The notes beneath the pieces are model-generated. The model was not told the DNA's origin, ran no database searches, and saw only the letters and a list, made by a program, of their open reading frames with translations. The position numbers and the translations under genes were made by a program. This document shows, piece by piece, positions 1-9,136 of a stretch of 64,000 nt of DNA. Source of the stretch: Aerococcaceae bacterium DSM 111021 (GTDB lineage Bacteria; Bacillota; Bacilli; Lactobacillales; Aerococcaceae); assembly GCA_020112395.1 (NCBI GenBank), contig JACCEK010000003.1:223340-287339 (forward strand), given 5' to 3'. Numbering within the stretch: position 1 is the first letter of the stretch; each line of letters begins with the position of its first letter.

Positions 1-33
1 AAACGCTATCTATTTTTGGATAAGCGTTTTTTA
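1..33 (+). terminator. Terminator of a gene left of the window
   Basis: AAACGCT near base 1 pairs with AGCGTTT at about 22-29 and is followed by a T run. This fits the intrinsic terminator of a gene ending just outside the window. Confidence 0.6.
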
Positions 34-108
34 TTCTGAACAATATAAGAGGGTTAATTCAAATTTGCGAATAAAGTATGAATAATATTTGTTAAAATGT
101 CGCGTAAC

Positions 109-136
109 AAGACAAAGTATTATTCTGTGATATAAT
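109..136 (+). promoter_or_regulatory. Promoter of the DUF1002 gene
   Basis: A perfect -10 box TATAAT (131-136) is preceded by TG one base upstream, giving an extended -10. A poor -35 match (AAGACA, 109-114) lies 16 bases away. The leader is short, about 30 bases. Confidence 0.6.
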
Positions 137-170
137 CAATGTACATAAAACTTATAAATGGGGTATATAT

Positions 171-1907
171 ATGAAAAAAAGATTACTTTTATCAGCAATG
201 GTTGCATTAGTAGGTGCACCATTAGCTCAACCTGTACTAAATTTTAATACGGGTAGTATCCAACAAGTTCAAGCACAAGAATCACAATTAGTTGCCTTAG
301 GTGGGTCATTAGATCAAACTCAAGCACAACAAACATTACAGTTACTTGGTGCTAATGCAATTGACCCAAGCAGCATTCTTTATGTCGATGGAACAGTTAT
401 TAATCAATATTTACAAGACGGGTCAGGACCAGGAACGGTTGTTTACTCGAGTGCTTATATCCAAACGATGAATGAAGGTTATGGGGTACAAGTCCAAATC
501 GTTACACCACAAAACATTACGGGAGTATCGGCAACAACTTACCAAAACGCAGCAATTACTGCTGGTGCACGAAATGCTCAAATACGTATCGCTACAGTAT
601 CACCAGTAACAGGTGAGGGAGCTTTAGCAGGTGTATACGCACTATTAGAACAACAAGGTGTGGCTCTAAATCCTCAAGATGTTCAAGTGGCTCAAAATGA
701 GATTACTTTAGTGAACGAAATCATTCAAAATGAACAAGTAGTGATTACTGATTCTCAAGTTAACCAAATGATTTCAGAAATCAAACAAGAAGTCGTTAAC
801 ACAAATATCAACGCAGAAAACTCAAACGTTGAAGTCGATAATAGTGAAGAAACGAACACAAACATCAATAATATCGTGAATAATATTACGAATAATTATG
901 GTGTAACAGATGAGCAGTTACAACAAGAATTAGAAGCATTCGCTCAAGAATTCGCTAATACTGATGCAGCTCAATCCGAAGATACAATTGGACAACTTGA
1001 ACAAAGTATTCAGGAAAACTGGTCAGATGTTTTAGCAGGATTAGAGGGTGCTGTTTCTGCAGAGAATCTTCTTGCAGCGGAGCGTGTAGATTTCACTGAT
1101 GCCAACACATATCACCCAATCATCCAAGCATTTTCTGATGAAATGTATCGTGTAATTGAAACTGGAGAAGCTGTAGATGGTGTTTATAGTGATACATTTG
1201 TCTTTGAAGCGATGACACCAGAATTAACGTCAGAAGAAAAGTCTGCTTTGAATCACTTAAGAACAATTATGTACCAATATGCGGCTAATCAAGATGAATT
1301 TATTGCTTCAGGAGAGTATCAACCTGGTTATGCTAATATTAAAGAGAACTGGATAAATAAATTGAATGCGTTTGAAAGCATGAAAGTTTCAGATCCGGTA
1401 TTAGCAGAAATTATTTCACGTTTAGCTGTTGCAACAGGACGTGCACCGCAAGTTTATAACTATGTGAATCCAACTCAAGAAGGATCAGTTATCTCATTAG
1501 AGAATGTATGGGATAACCCAGCAGGAAACACTGCTGATTTTAACATCTATACTTTTGATGTTGCTACAGATGAGATGAGTCAATTAGATGTCGTTTCTAA
1601 TGAGATGATTCCTTTACAAGGAGCGTATGACTTTAGCAATATTTATGGCGTTTCTGTAGAGAACAATTATCAAGCCCAAGTAGAAATACCAGCAGAGTAT
1701 ACTATTGCTGGCTTTGTTCCAACTGAATCAGAAGAAGAAATCAGTTCTGAGGAAGAGACCAGTGAAGAAGTACCAGCAGAAGAAGCTCCCTCTGAGGAAG
1801 TTCCTTCAGAAGAAGAGTCTGTTGAAGAAACTCCAGTAGAAGAAACAACGGAAGAAGTTCCTGCTGAAGAAACATTAGAGGAACCAACTGATTCGGTAGA
1901 AGGCTAG
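171..1907 (+). CDS. Secreted DUF1002 protein with acidic C-terminal tail
   Basis: The 578-residue product starts with a signal peptide (KKR, hydrophobic stretch to about residue 30, likely cleavage near AQA-Q). Residues about 38-210 look like the DUF1002 family of exported Gram-positive proteins (YpuA type), whose biochemical role is unknown. An Asn/Thr-rich linker follows at about 210-245, then about 270 residues that I do not recognise. The last 60 residues are almost only Glu, Ser, Thr, Pro and Val in repeats like SEEVPAEE. There is no LPxTG motif and no C-terminal membrane segment, so the protein is probably released or held by charge. The gene stands alone, with its own promoter and a downstream hairpin. 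The family call is from recognition, not from a search. Confidence 0.8.
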   Translation: MKKRLLLSAMVALVGAPLAQPVLNFNTGSIQQVQAQESQLVALGGSLDQTQAQQTLQLLGANAIDPSSILYVDGTVINQYLQDGSGPGTVVYSSAYIQTMNEGYGVQVQIVTPQNITGVSATTYQNAAITAGARNAQIRIATVSPVTGEGALAGVYALLEQQGVALNPQDVQVAQNEITLVNEIIQNEQVVITDSQVNQMISEIKQEVVNTNINAENSNVEVDNSEETNTNINNIVNNITNNYGVTDEQLQQELEAFAQEFANTDAAQSEDTIGQLEQSIQENWSDVLAGLEGAVSAENLLAAERVDFTDANTYHPIIQAFSDEMYRVIETGEAVDGVYSDTFVFEAMTPELTSEEKSALNHLRTIMYQYAANQDEFIASGEYQPGYANIKENWINKLNAFESMKVSDPVLAEIISRLAVATGRAPQVYNYVNPTQEGSVISLENVWDNPAGNTADFNIYTFDVATDEMSQLDVVSNEMIPLQGAYDFSNIYGVSVENNYQAQVEIPAEYTIAGFVPTESEEEISSEEETSEEVPAEEAPSEEVPSEEESVEETPVEETTEEVPAEETLEEPTDSVEG

Positions 1908-1950
1908 TCATTCAGTAAGAATGAGAAGAACAGTTAAATAAATAATAATC

Positions 1951-2010
1951 GAACTTTAAATATTATTGACTCTGCATTTTATGTAAGTCTAATATTTAAA
2001 GTTCATTTTT
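1951..2010 (+). terminator. Long inverted repeat, probable terminator of the DUF1002 gene
   Basis: GAACTTTAAATATT (1951-1964) is perfectly repeated in inverse at 1991-2004, a 14-bp stem with a 26-base loop, followed by ATTTTT. The stem has very little GC. The loop contains a promoter-like sequence, so the repeat may have a second role. Confidence 0.55.
1966..1995 (+). promoter_or_regulatory. Candidate promoter for the folD operon
   Basis: TTGACT (1966-1971) and TAATAT (1990-1995) are 18 bases apart and lie between the arms of the inverted repeat. A second TATAAT at 2014-2019 lacks a good -35 box. Either would give a leader of about 170-190 bases before folD. That leader (2020-2193) shows no riboswitch I recognise. 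Confidence 0.4.
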
Positions 2011-2193
2011 GTGTATAATTCATTTAGTACACTAAAAGACCAACTCGATAAGTGAATATTACCAATTAATCTAGTCAGTTAGCTAGGATTGTTAGATTAT
2101 ATAAATTCGGTTATACTTAGCTTACGAACAAACGAGAACGATAAAGTGTCGGGATATAGAATATAAAATAATCTGTAGAAAGAAGGCGATATA

Positions 2194-3084
2194 ATGTCTA
2201 AAACTCAAATCTTAGATGGAAAACAATTATCGTTACAATTACGTGATGAGTATAAGAATGCAGTTGAAAAATTAAAGCAACAAAATGTCACACCGAAGTT
2301 AGTCGTAATAACTGTTGGGGAAGATCCAGCTAGTAAAGTATACGTCGGACAAAAAGAAAAAATGGCACAATATATCGGCTTTGAATTTGATTGGTTAACA
2401 TTAGATGAAACCATCAGTCAAAAAGAACTTCATGAAACAATTGAAGCACTAAATAATGATTCAAACGTATCCGGTATGATTGTCCAATTCCCACTTCCAG
2501 ACCACTTAGACCAAATTGCTGTGACGGAAGTAATTCGACCAGATAAAGATGTCGACGGCTTTCATCCATATAATATGGGAAAGATTGTTGAAGGAACAGG
2601 AGAGCTTTATCCGTGTACACCAAGAGGGATACTAAGATTATTAAACCGATATGACATTGAAATCCAGGGAAAAGACGTTACGGTCGTTGGATACAGCCAG
2701 ATCGTGGGAAAACCTTTATCGATTTTACTAGGGAACTTAGGTAGCACAGTTACGATTACACACTTATTAACTAAGGATTTACATCGACACTTGATAAATG
2801 CCGACGTAGTCATGGTAGCAGCAGGGTCACCTCACTTAGTTAAAGCAGAAGATTTAAAAGAAGGTGCCATTGTTATAGATGTAGGGATTAATCGATTAGA
2901 TAATGGGAAATTAGTCGGAGACGTTGATTATGAGGGTGTTTTTGAAAAAGTAAGTGCAATCACGCCAGTACCAGGTGGAGTAGGTCCTATGACAGTAGCT
3001 ATGTTAATGGAACAAACAATCTTATGTGCTTGTCTTCAACACCAGCTAAACATTGCTGATTATATAGATGGAGTTAATTTATGA
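2194..3084 (+). CDS. folD: Methylenetetrahydrofolate dehydrogenase/cyclohydrolase FolD
   Basis: This bifunctional cytosolic enzyme interconverts 5,10-methylene-THF and 10-formyl-THF, supplying one-carbon units for purines and formyl-Met. The 296 residues match the usual length. Visible family marks are YVGQKEKM with the catalytic Lys (about 56), QFPLPDHL, PDKDVDGFHPYNMGK, the NADP-site region GYSQIVGKPLS, and the C-terminal signature PVPGGVGPMTVAML. An AAGAAGG ribosome site precedes the ATG. It is the first gene of a nine-gene run, and its stop overlaps the xseA start by 4 bases (ATGA). Confidence 0.97.
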   Translation: MSKTQILDGKQLSLQLRDEYKNAVEKLKQQNVTPKLVVITVGEDPASKVYVGQKEKMAQYIGFEFDWLTLDETISQKELHETIEALNNDSNVSGMIVQFPLPDHLDQIAVTEVIRPDKDVDGFHPYNMGKIVEGTGELYPCTPRGILRLLNRYDIEIQGKDVTVVGYSQIVGKPLSILLGNLGSTVTITHLLTKDLHRHLINADVVMVAAGSPHLVKAEDLKEGAIVIDVGINRLDNGKLVGDVDYEGVFEKVSAITPVPGGVGPMTVAMLMEQTILCACLQHQLNIADYIDGVNL

Positions 3085-4463
3085 GTGAAAGTAAACAAGA
3101 ATATTTAACCGTTCAAGCGTTAACAAAATATATTAAAAGAAAATTTGATGTCGATCCACATTTACAACGAGTCTTTGTTGTAGGAGAGGTATCAAATTTT
3201 CGCTTAAGACCTAATTCACACCAATACTTTAGCTTAAAGGATGAAGGTGCGAGAATAAGTGCAGTGATGTATCGCTCTGCATTTCAGCGCGTGAAGTTTA
3301 ATATCGAAGAAGGAATGAAAGTATTTGTTACCGGGAAGATTACATTATATGAACCAACGGGTGCATATCAAATCGTAATTGATAGTATTCAACCTGATGG
3401 TATCGGTGCACTCTATCAACAACTAGAACAGTTAAAGCAAAAATTTAAAGAAGCAGGCCATTTTGATCAACCAAAACTGCCTATCCCACGTTTTCCTAAA
3501 AAAATTGCTGTGATTACAAGTCCAACTGGAGCAGTTATTCGTGATATAATAACAACGATTAATAGACGCTATCCAATCGTAGAGATAACTGTCGTACCAA
3601 CACGAGTGCAAGGAAAAGAAGCAGCAAGCGAAATTGTTGAAGCTTTTAATAAAGTGAGTCAAAGACAGGATGAATTCGACACCGTCATTGTTGCTCGTGG
3701 TGGTGGATCAATCGAAGACTTATGGTGCTTTAATGATGAGCAAGTTGCAATGGCAATTCTTAATTGTCCATTACCTGTTATTTCTTCAATTGGTCACGAA
3801 ACAGATACGACAATGGCAGATTTAGTTGCGGATGTGAGAGCAGCTACACCAACGGCAGCAGCTGAAATAGCGGCCCCAGTTTTACAAGAAGTTTTGGCAT
3901 ATTTAACTCAGATGCAGGAACGTGTGTTTTATTCAATGAATCAGCGAATTCAGTACATGCGTAAATATTATGACCGTTTTGCTCAGTCCTATGTTATGAC
4001 TCAACCAGAGCGATTATATCAACCATATATGCAACAATTGGATTTAGCAGTTGAGAAATTAACTAATAATAAAGATAATTATTTTACTGAACACAAAAAT
4101 AACATTAAAGTATTAAAGCAAAGACTAGCAGTTCAACAACCTCAAGGTTTAATTAATCAATATCAAAAGGATTTGTCTATATCTACCAATCAACTATTCC
4201 GTAATATGAATCAATATCAACACAATAAGAGTGTTGAATTTGGTAATATGATGCAATTACTTGATGCATACAGTCCACTAAAAAGTGTTCAAAGAGGTTA
4301 TGCTGTAGTGACGTCTGATGAGGATATTGTAAAACATATCACTCAAGTTGAAAAAGATGATATGATAAAAGTGAATTTAAGCGATGGTTTAATAGAAGCT
4401 CAAGTTACACGAACAACGAAAGAAAATATATTTAAGCAGTTTTCTGATTTAGAGAAGGAGTAA
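3081..4463 (+). CDS. xseA: Exodeoxyribonuclease VII large subunit
   Basis: The 460-residue catalytic subunit of ExoVII degrades single-stranded DNA to oligonucleotides in DNA repair. The N-terminal about 100 residues form the OB-fold (VFVVGEVSNFR, HQYFSLKDE). The central nuclease domain carries ITSPTGAVIRDI, VARGGGSIEDLW and SSIGHETDTTMAD. A long coiled-coil-rich region (about 280-400) follows, ending in the conserved SPLKSVQRGYAVV. It overlaps folD by 4 bases and is followed 3 bases later by xseB, so the two subunits are translated together. Confidence 0.97.
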   Translation: MSESKQEYLTVQALTKYIKRKFDVDPHLQRVFVVGEVSNFRLRPNSHQYFSLKDEGARISAVMYRSAFQRVKFNIEEGMKVFVTGKITLYEPTGAYQIVIDSIQPDGIGALYQQLEQLKQKFKEAGHFDQPKLPIPRFPKKIAVITSPTGAVIRDIITTINRRYPIVEITVVPTRVQGKEAASEIVEAFNKVSQRQDEFDTVIVARGGGSIEDLWCFNDEQVAMAILNCPLPVISSIGHETDTTMADLVADVRAATPTAAAEIAAPVLQEVLAYLTQMQERVFYSMNQRIQYMRKYYDRFAQSYVMTQPERLYQPYMQQLDLAVEKLTNNKDNYFTEHKNNIKVLKQRLAVQQPQGLINQYQKDLSISTNQLFRNMNQYQHNKSVEFGNMMQLLDAYSPLKSVQRGYAVVTSDEDIVKHITQVEKDDMIKVNLSDGLIEAQVTRTTKENIFKQFSDLEKE

Positions 4464-4466
4464 ACA

Positions 4467-4703
4467 ATGGCAAAAATGAATGGACCACAAAATTTTGAAG
4501 AAGCTTTACAAGAATTAGAACTAATCGTATCTCAACTTGAAAAAGGTGATTTACCTCTAGAAAAAGCATTAGAATCTTTTCAAAGAGGTGTTGAGTTAAG
4601 TCAGTACTGTCAAAAATCATTAACTAATGCAGAAAGTACAGTAGCAAAAATGATGACTGATAAAGGTGACGTGGAATTAGATGGAGAGGTTATTAATGAA
4701 TAA
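4467..4703 (+). CDS. xseB: Exodeoxyribonuclease VII small subunit
   Basis: This 78-residue helical protein binds the XseA helical stalk. The family signature is clear: NFEEALQELELIVSQLEKGD, then LPLEKALESFQRGVELS. The position directly after xseA and a GGAG ribosome site support the start. Its end overlaps the ispA start. Confidence 0.96.
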   Translation: MAKMNGPQNFEEALQELELIVSQLEKGDLPLEKALESFQRGVELSQYCQKSLTNAESTVAKMMTDKGDVELDGEVINE

Positions 4704-5580
4704 ACAAGAATTAAATGATTTAAGAAATGTTTTTGAAGTGGAGTTAGACGATCATATTCGTCTACTTAATACACCAATCGAAATGTTAAAACCGATGATT
4801 TATTCATTAAAAGGTGGCGGAAAACGTCTTCGACCTTTGTTACTTTTAGCAATCTTAAATGCTGAATCGGATAAGAATTTGAAAAAGGGAAGTTCAACTG
4901 CAGTCGCATTAGAATTTATTCATACTTATTCATTAATACACGATGATTTACCAGCGATGGATAATGACGATTTAAGACGTGGTCAGCCTACTGCGCATAT
5001 TAAGTTTGATGAAGCAACCGCTATTCTTGCAGGTGATGCTTTATTAACAGATGCCTTTGGATTAATTGCTGAAGATGCAAAATTAAAAAGCAAACAAAAA
5101 GTTAAATTAATATCGCTATTAAGTTCTGCTGCAGGATCACATGGAATGGTTTCAGGACAACTAGGTGATATGCAATCAGAAGATAAAGAAATAAGTTTAG
5201 AGAAATTAAACAAAATACATGAGTATAAAACCGGTAAATTATTCACATTTGCTACACAAGCTGCCGCAATAATAGGTGAATACAGTTCTGAAGTTGAAGA
5301 GTTATTAGTGAAGTTTGGTGAAACATTTGGCGTTCTTTACCAAATTCATAATGACTTGTTAGATGTCATTGATGATAGCAACCAATCTGGTAAAGGGCAT
5401 TCGAGTGATGAGAACAATAACAAATCTACTTACCCTAACTTAATCGGTTTAGATGCATCAATACAAGCTTTAAGTGATGAACGAGAAAAAGCCGTAGACA
5501 TCATCGAAAAAGTCACAAAATTAAGCGGAAATGATTATAGTATCTTAAATACGTTTTTATCATTTACCGATTTGGACTGA
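4696..5580 (+). CDS. ispA: Polyprenyl synthetase (farnesyl diphosphate synthase type)
   Basis: It condenses isopentenyl units into farnesyl-PP for undecaprenyl-P and quinone side chains. I take the ATG at 4696 (294 residues) because GGAGAGG lies just upstream. An ATG at 4681 would put that site inside the gene. The first Asp-rich motif is intact (HDDLPAMDNDDLRRG), as are GGGKRLRP and KTGKLF. The second motif, normally DDxxD, reads NDLLD in QIHNDLLDVI, so the first metal-binding Asp is Asn (codon AAT). Between xseB and tlyA is the usual place for ispA in Firmicutes. Confidence 0.93.
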   Translation: MNKQELNDLRNVFEVELDDHIRLLNTPIEMLKPMIYSLKGGGKRLRPLLLLAILNAESDKNLKKGSSTAVALEFIHTYSLIHDDLPAMDNDDLRRGQPTAHIKFDEATAILAGDALLTDAFGLIAEDAKLKSKQKVKLISLLSSAAGSHGMVSGQLGDMQSEDKEISLEKLNKIHEYKTGKLFTFATQAAAIIGEYSSEVEELLVKFGETFGVLYQIHNDLLDVIDDSNQSGKGHSSDENNNKSTYPNLIGLDASIQALSDEREKAVDIIEKVTKLSGNDYSILNTFLSFTDLD

Positions 5581-5588
5581 GGAATCTT

Positions 5589-6401
5589 ATGAAAAAAGAG
5601 CGATTAGATAAATTAGTAGTCCAATCTGGACTAACTGATACACGTGAACAAGCAAAACGGTTAATTATGGCAGGCCAAATTTATGATGCAAATAATCAAC
5701 GCTATGATAAGCCAGGTGAAAAGATTGATATGACGAAAGAACTTCATATCAAAGGTAAAAAAATACCATATGTAAGTCGTGGAGGTCTCAAGTTAGAGAA
5801 AGCGATTAAACATTTCGGTATAGATATGACTGATCAAATATTATTAGATATTGGTGCATCTACAGGTGGGTTTACGGATGCTGCGCTTCAAAATGGGGCA
5901 AAACTAAGCTATGCTTTAGATGTAGGATATAATCAATTAGCATATAAATTACGACAAGATGATCGAGTTGTTGTTATGGAACGACAAAACTTCCGTCATT
6001 CAGTACCAGACGACTTTACAGAAGGTACACCGACAATTGCGAGTATTGATGTATCATTTATTTCGCTTGGTTTAATTTTACCACCACTGATTCCAATCTT
6101 AGAAGAAGGTGGTTCAGTCCTAGTGTTAATAAAACCACAATTTGAGGCTGGTCCAGATAGAATAGGTAAAAAAGGAATCATCAAAGATATGAAAGTGCAT
6201 AAGGATGTCGTTCATGAAGTCATTGATATGATGTGTAGAATCGGATATGAATTAGAAAACTTAACTTACTCACCAATTACGGGTGGAGAAGGAAATATTG
6301 AGTTTTTAGCACATATTATTAACTCAAAACAATTAAACAATAATAGTAAAGAAAAGATAAATATAGATGAGGTAGTGCAATCCGCACACGATAATTTATA
6401 A
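5589..6401 (+). CDS. TlyA family rRNA 2'-O-methyltransferase / S4-FtsJ protein
   Basis: The 270 residues have an N-terminal S4 RNA-binding domain (ERLDKLVVQSGL, REQAKRLIMAGQI) and an FtsJ-like Rossmann methyltransferase domain with the SAM motif LLDIGASTGGFTDAAL. In mycobacteria TlyA methylates 16S and 23S rRNA. The Firmicutes homologue is YqxC, with a less certain substrate. It follows ispA by 8 bases with a GAGGAA ribosome site. The arginine/competence repressor gene argR (ahrC), often found between tlyA and recN, is absent, and recN starts 18 bases later. Confidence 0.93.
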   Translation: MKKERLDKLVVQSGLTDTREQAKRLIMAGQIYDANNQRYDKPGEKIDMTKELHIKGKKIPYVSRGGLKLEKAIKHFGIDMTDQILLDIGASTGGFTDAALQNGAKLSYALDVGYNQLAYKLRQDDRVVVMERQNFRHSVPDDFTEGTPTIASIDVSFISLGLILPPLIPILEEGGSVLVLIKPQFEAGPDRIGKKGIIKDMKVHKDVVHEVIDMMCRIGYELENLTYSPITGGEGNIEFLAHIINSKQLNNNSKEKINIDEVVQSAHDNL

Positions 6402-6419
6402 AACCAATGGGGTGAAGTC

Positions 6420-8150
6420 ATGCTACAAAGTTTAACGATTGAAAATTTTGCGATAATAGAAGAAGTGAATATTGATTTTACCGAGGGAATGACTGTTTTA
6501 TCAGGTGAGACTGGAGCAGGTAAATCAATCATTATTGATGCATTAGGTATTCTTTGTGGAGGGCGTGGATCAAGCGAGTACATTCGACACGGGGATGATA
6601 AGTTGTTAATAGAAGGTTTATTTACGTTTGATAACTTACCAGATGGATTAGAATCATCGCTTTTAAATTTTGGCTTGAATATTGATATTATGATGGATGG
6701 ACTAATTATTCGACGCGAAATCAATAAATCAGGTAAAAACACCATTAGAATTAATGGTCAACTAGCTAACGTCACTCTATTGAAAGACATTGGTAACTAT
6801 CTTGTTGATATTCATGGACAAAATGAACATCAAGAACTACTAGATAGAACGAAGCATTTATCTTTGCTAGATAATTATGGAAATAAACGAATTAATGAAG
6901 CATTATCAGAGTATCAAGAAGCATACTATTCGTATAATAAATTAAGAAAAGAATGGTTAGAAGCGCAACAATCAGATTCTAATGACCGACAACGGGTAAA
7001 TTTCTTAGAATTTCAAATTGAAGAGATTGAAGCAGCTGAGCTAGTTATTGGTGAGGATGAAGAATTAGAGACGATAAGTAAGAAGTTGCAACATGCTCAA
7101 CAAATTAATCAGAATATGAGCATGATGACTAACATCTTAAGTGAATCTGATCAAAGTATAATCACCCAGCTAGACCAAGTGTTGGTATTATTAGACGAAA
7201 TTAAAGATTATCAACCTGAGATAGCAGCAATACAAGAGGGAATGACTACCACTAGATTCGATATAGAAGAATATGCACATCAATTAGCTTCTCTTGATTA
7301 TGAACTAGATAATGAGAATCAGACAATTGATCAAGTAGAGAATCGATTGGGTGAATTAAGTCGCTTGAAGCGTAAGTATGGTATGGAACTGGCAGAGATA
7401 TTAGATTACTACAACGAAATATCAGAAGAAGTATATCAAATTCTACACAGAGAAAGTTATTTGGAAGAATTAGAAGAACAGCTAACTGAAGCTTATTCGA
7501 GTGTGTTAGAAAAAGCGAATCAACTGAATGATAAACGAAAAGTGATTGCTGAAGATTTGGTATTGGCAATCGAATTGGAATTGAAAGACTTGTATATGGA
7601 AAATAGTCGTTTCACCGTTCGCTTTACTGAACCAGTCGTTGATACAGAATTGAAATTAATGAATGTAAAAGAATTAGTCAGATTTACGCCTAATGGATTT
7701 AATCTGATTGAGTTTTATGTGGCAACTAATGTGGGGGAAGGCCAAAAGCCACTTGTTCAAGTTGCGAGTGGTGGAGAATTATCTCGGTTTATGCTCGCAT
7801 TAAAAACAGTTTTCAGTCGGGAAACCTCTCCAAAGGTAATGGTATTCGATGAGATAGATACGGGTGTATCTGGACGAGTAGGGCAAGCCATTGCTGAAAA
7901 AATACGTGAAGTATCTAATTCACATCAAGTGTTTTGTATTACACATCTTCCACAAGTTGCAGCAATATCGAATAAACAACTCTATATCTTTAAGCAAGTA
8001 GAAGATCAGAAAACCTCAACGAATGTCAAGCAATTATCATCTAATGAACGTATAGAAGCAATTGCATTAATGCTTTCCGGAAGAGAAATCACGCCAACGT
8101 CACTTCAAATGGCAGATGAACTTTTAAAAGAATATCATATAATTAAATAG
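6420..8150 (+). CDS. recN: DNA repair protein RecN
   Basis: This SMC-like ATPase acts early in double-strand break repair. The 576 residues have Walker A GETGAGKS (29-36), a central coiled coil (about 160-370), the ABC signature VASGGELSRFM and Walker B VMVFDEIDTGVSG, all as expected. The motif LVDIHGQNEHQELL is typical of RecN. The start has a GGGGTGAA ribosome site. The length is a little over the 550-570 usual for the family. Confidence 0.96.
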   Translation: MLQSLTIENFAIIEEVNIDFTEGMTVLSGETGAGKSIIIDALGILCGGRGSSEYIRHGDDKLLIEGLFTFDNLPDGLESSLLNFGLNIDIMMDGLIIRREINKSGKNTIRINGQLANVTLLKDIGNYLVDIHGQNEHQELLDRTKHLSLLDNYGNKRINEALSEYQEAYYSYNKLRKEWLEAQQSDSNDRQRVNFLEFQIEEIEAAELVIGEDEELETISKKLQHAQQINQNMSMMTNILSESDQSIITQLDQVLVLLDEIKDYQPEIAAIQEGMTTTRFDIEEYAHQLASLDYELDNENQTIDQVENRLGELSRLKRKYGMELAEILDYYNEISEEVYQILHRESYLEELEEQLTEAYSSVLEKANQLNDKRKVIAEDLVLAIELELKDLYMENSRFTVRFTEPVVDTELKLMNVKELVRFTPNGFNLIEFYVATNVGEGQKPLVQVASGGELSRFMLALKTVFSRETSPKVMVFDEIDTGVSGRVGQAIAEKIREVSNSHQVFCITHLPQVAAISNKQLYIFKQVEDQKTSTNVKQLSSNERIEAIALMLSGREITPTSLQMADELLKEYHIIK

Positions 8151-8171
8151 AGATAATAAAGGATAATGAGA

Positions 8172-9119
8172 ATGGACTTACAATCAATTTCAATACTAGT
8201 AATCGGTGGTCCTACAGGCGTAGGAAAAACTAATTTAAGTATTGAATTAGCTAAACAATTTAATGGAGAGATTATCAATGGAGATAGTCTACAAGTATAT
8301 AAGCAATTAGATATTGGAACAGGTAAAATTATGACATCAGAGATGGATGGTATACCCCATCATATGTTAGATATACTTGATGTTTCAATGTCTTATAATG
8401 CAAGTCAGTTTAAATATGATGCGACTGAAAAAATTAAAGAGATTCATCGAAAAGGAAAACTCCCTATTATTGTTGGAGGGACGGGTCTTTATTTAGAAGG
8501 TTTACTTTATGATTTGGAATTTGGTAGAGAGAACAGCCAAGATACTCAGATACGTAGTCAACTTGAAAGCCAAGCTTTAGAGTTAGGAAATTTAGCTATG
8601 TGGAATCAACTCAATGAGATAGATCCAGAAGCTGCGAAAAAGATTCCCTACCAAAATGTTCAAAGAACAATTCGAGCAATGGAAGTCATTGCTATTACTG
8701 GAAAAACTTTTTCTGGTCAAACGAGTCATGATACAAAACAATCTGTATTTAATGAATGTTTAGTCATTTTAAATCGTAATCGTGAAGAATTATATGATAG
8801 AATAAATTCAAGAGTACATGACATGATCAGCAGAGGGTTGGAACAAGAAGCAAAGTGGTTATATGACCAATCTGAGGGAAAAGATTTTCAGAGCGTCAAA
8901 GGGATAGGCTACAAAGAATGGTGGCCATACTTTAATAACCGCATGGACAAAGATGAAGTCATAGAAACGATTCAACAAAACTCACGACGATATGCCAAAC
9001 GGCAATTAACGTGGTTTAGAAATCGTATGAAGAACCCTCAGTGGATTGATATTTCGAATGAAGACGAAGCAATCAAGCAGGCCACACATATTGTGAAATC
9101 ACATTTACAAGATAATTGA
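8172..9119 (+). CDS. miaA: tRNA dimethylallyltransferase MiaA
   Basis: It transfers a dimethylallyl group to the N6 of A37 in tRNAs reading U-initial codons. The P-loop GGPTGVGKT lies near the N-terminus, followed by NGDSLQVYKQLDIGTGK, GGTGLYLEG and the C-terminal RRYAKRQLTWFRNR. I prefer the ATG at 8172 (315 residues). AAAGGA lies 8 bases before it but only 2 bases before the in-frame ATG at 8166. It sits between recN and hflX. Its dimethylallyl donor comes from the isoprenoid pathway of the upstream ispA. Confidence 0.95.
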   Translation: MDLQSISILVIGGPTGVGKTNLSIELAKQFNGEIINGDSLQVYKQLDIGTGKIMTSEMDGIPHHMLDILDVSMSYNASQFKYDATEKIKEIHRKGKLPIIVGGTGLYLEGLLYDLEFGRENSQDTQIRSQLESQALELGNLAMWNQLNEIDPEAAKKIPYQNVQRTIRAMEVIAITGKTFSGQTSHDTKQSVFNECLVILNRNREELYDRINSRVHDMISRGLEQEAKWLYDQSEGKDFQSVKGIGYKEWWPYFNNRMDKDEVIETIQQNSRRYAKRQLTWFRNRMKNPQWIDISNEDEAIKQATHIVKSHLQDN

Positions 9120-9136
9120 AAGGTAGATAAAAGTAT

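Noticed and set aside
2101..2130. PurR box before folD (TTCGG and ACGAACA words)
   Set aside because: The two words face the wrong way for a PurBox pair and the second matches poorly. One partial match in reverse orientation is not enough.
2020..2193. Folate, ZTP or other riboswitch in the folD leader
   Set aside because: The conserved cores of the ZTP and THF riboswitches are not present and no terminator or anti-terminator pair is seen.
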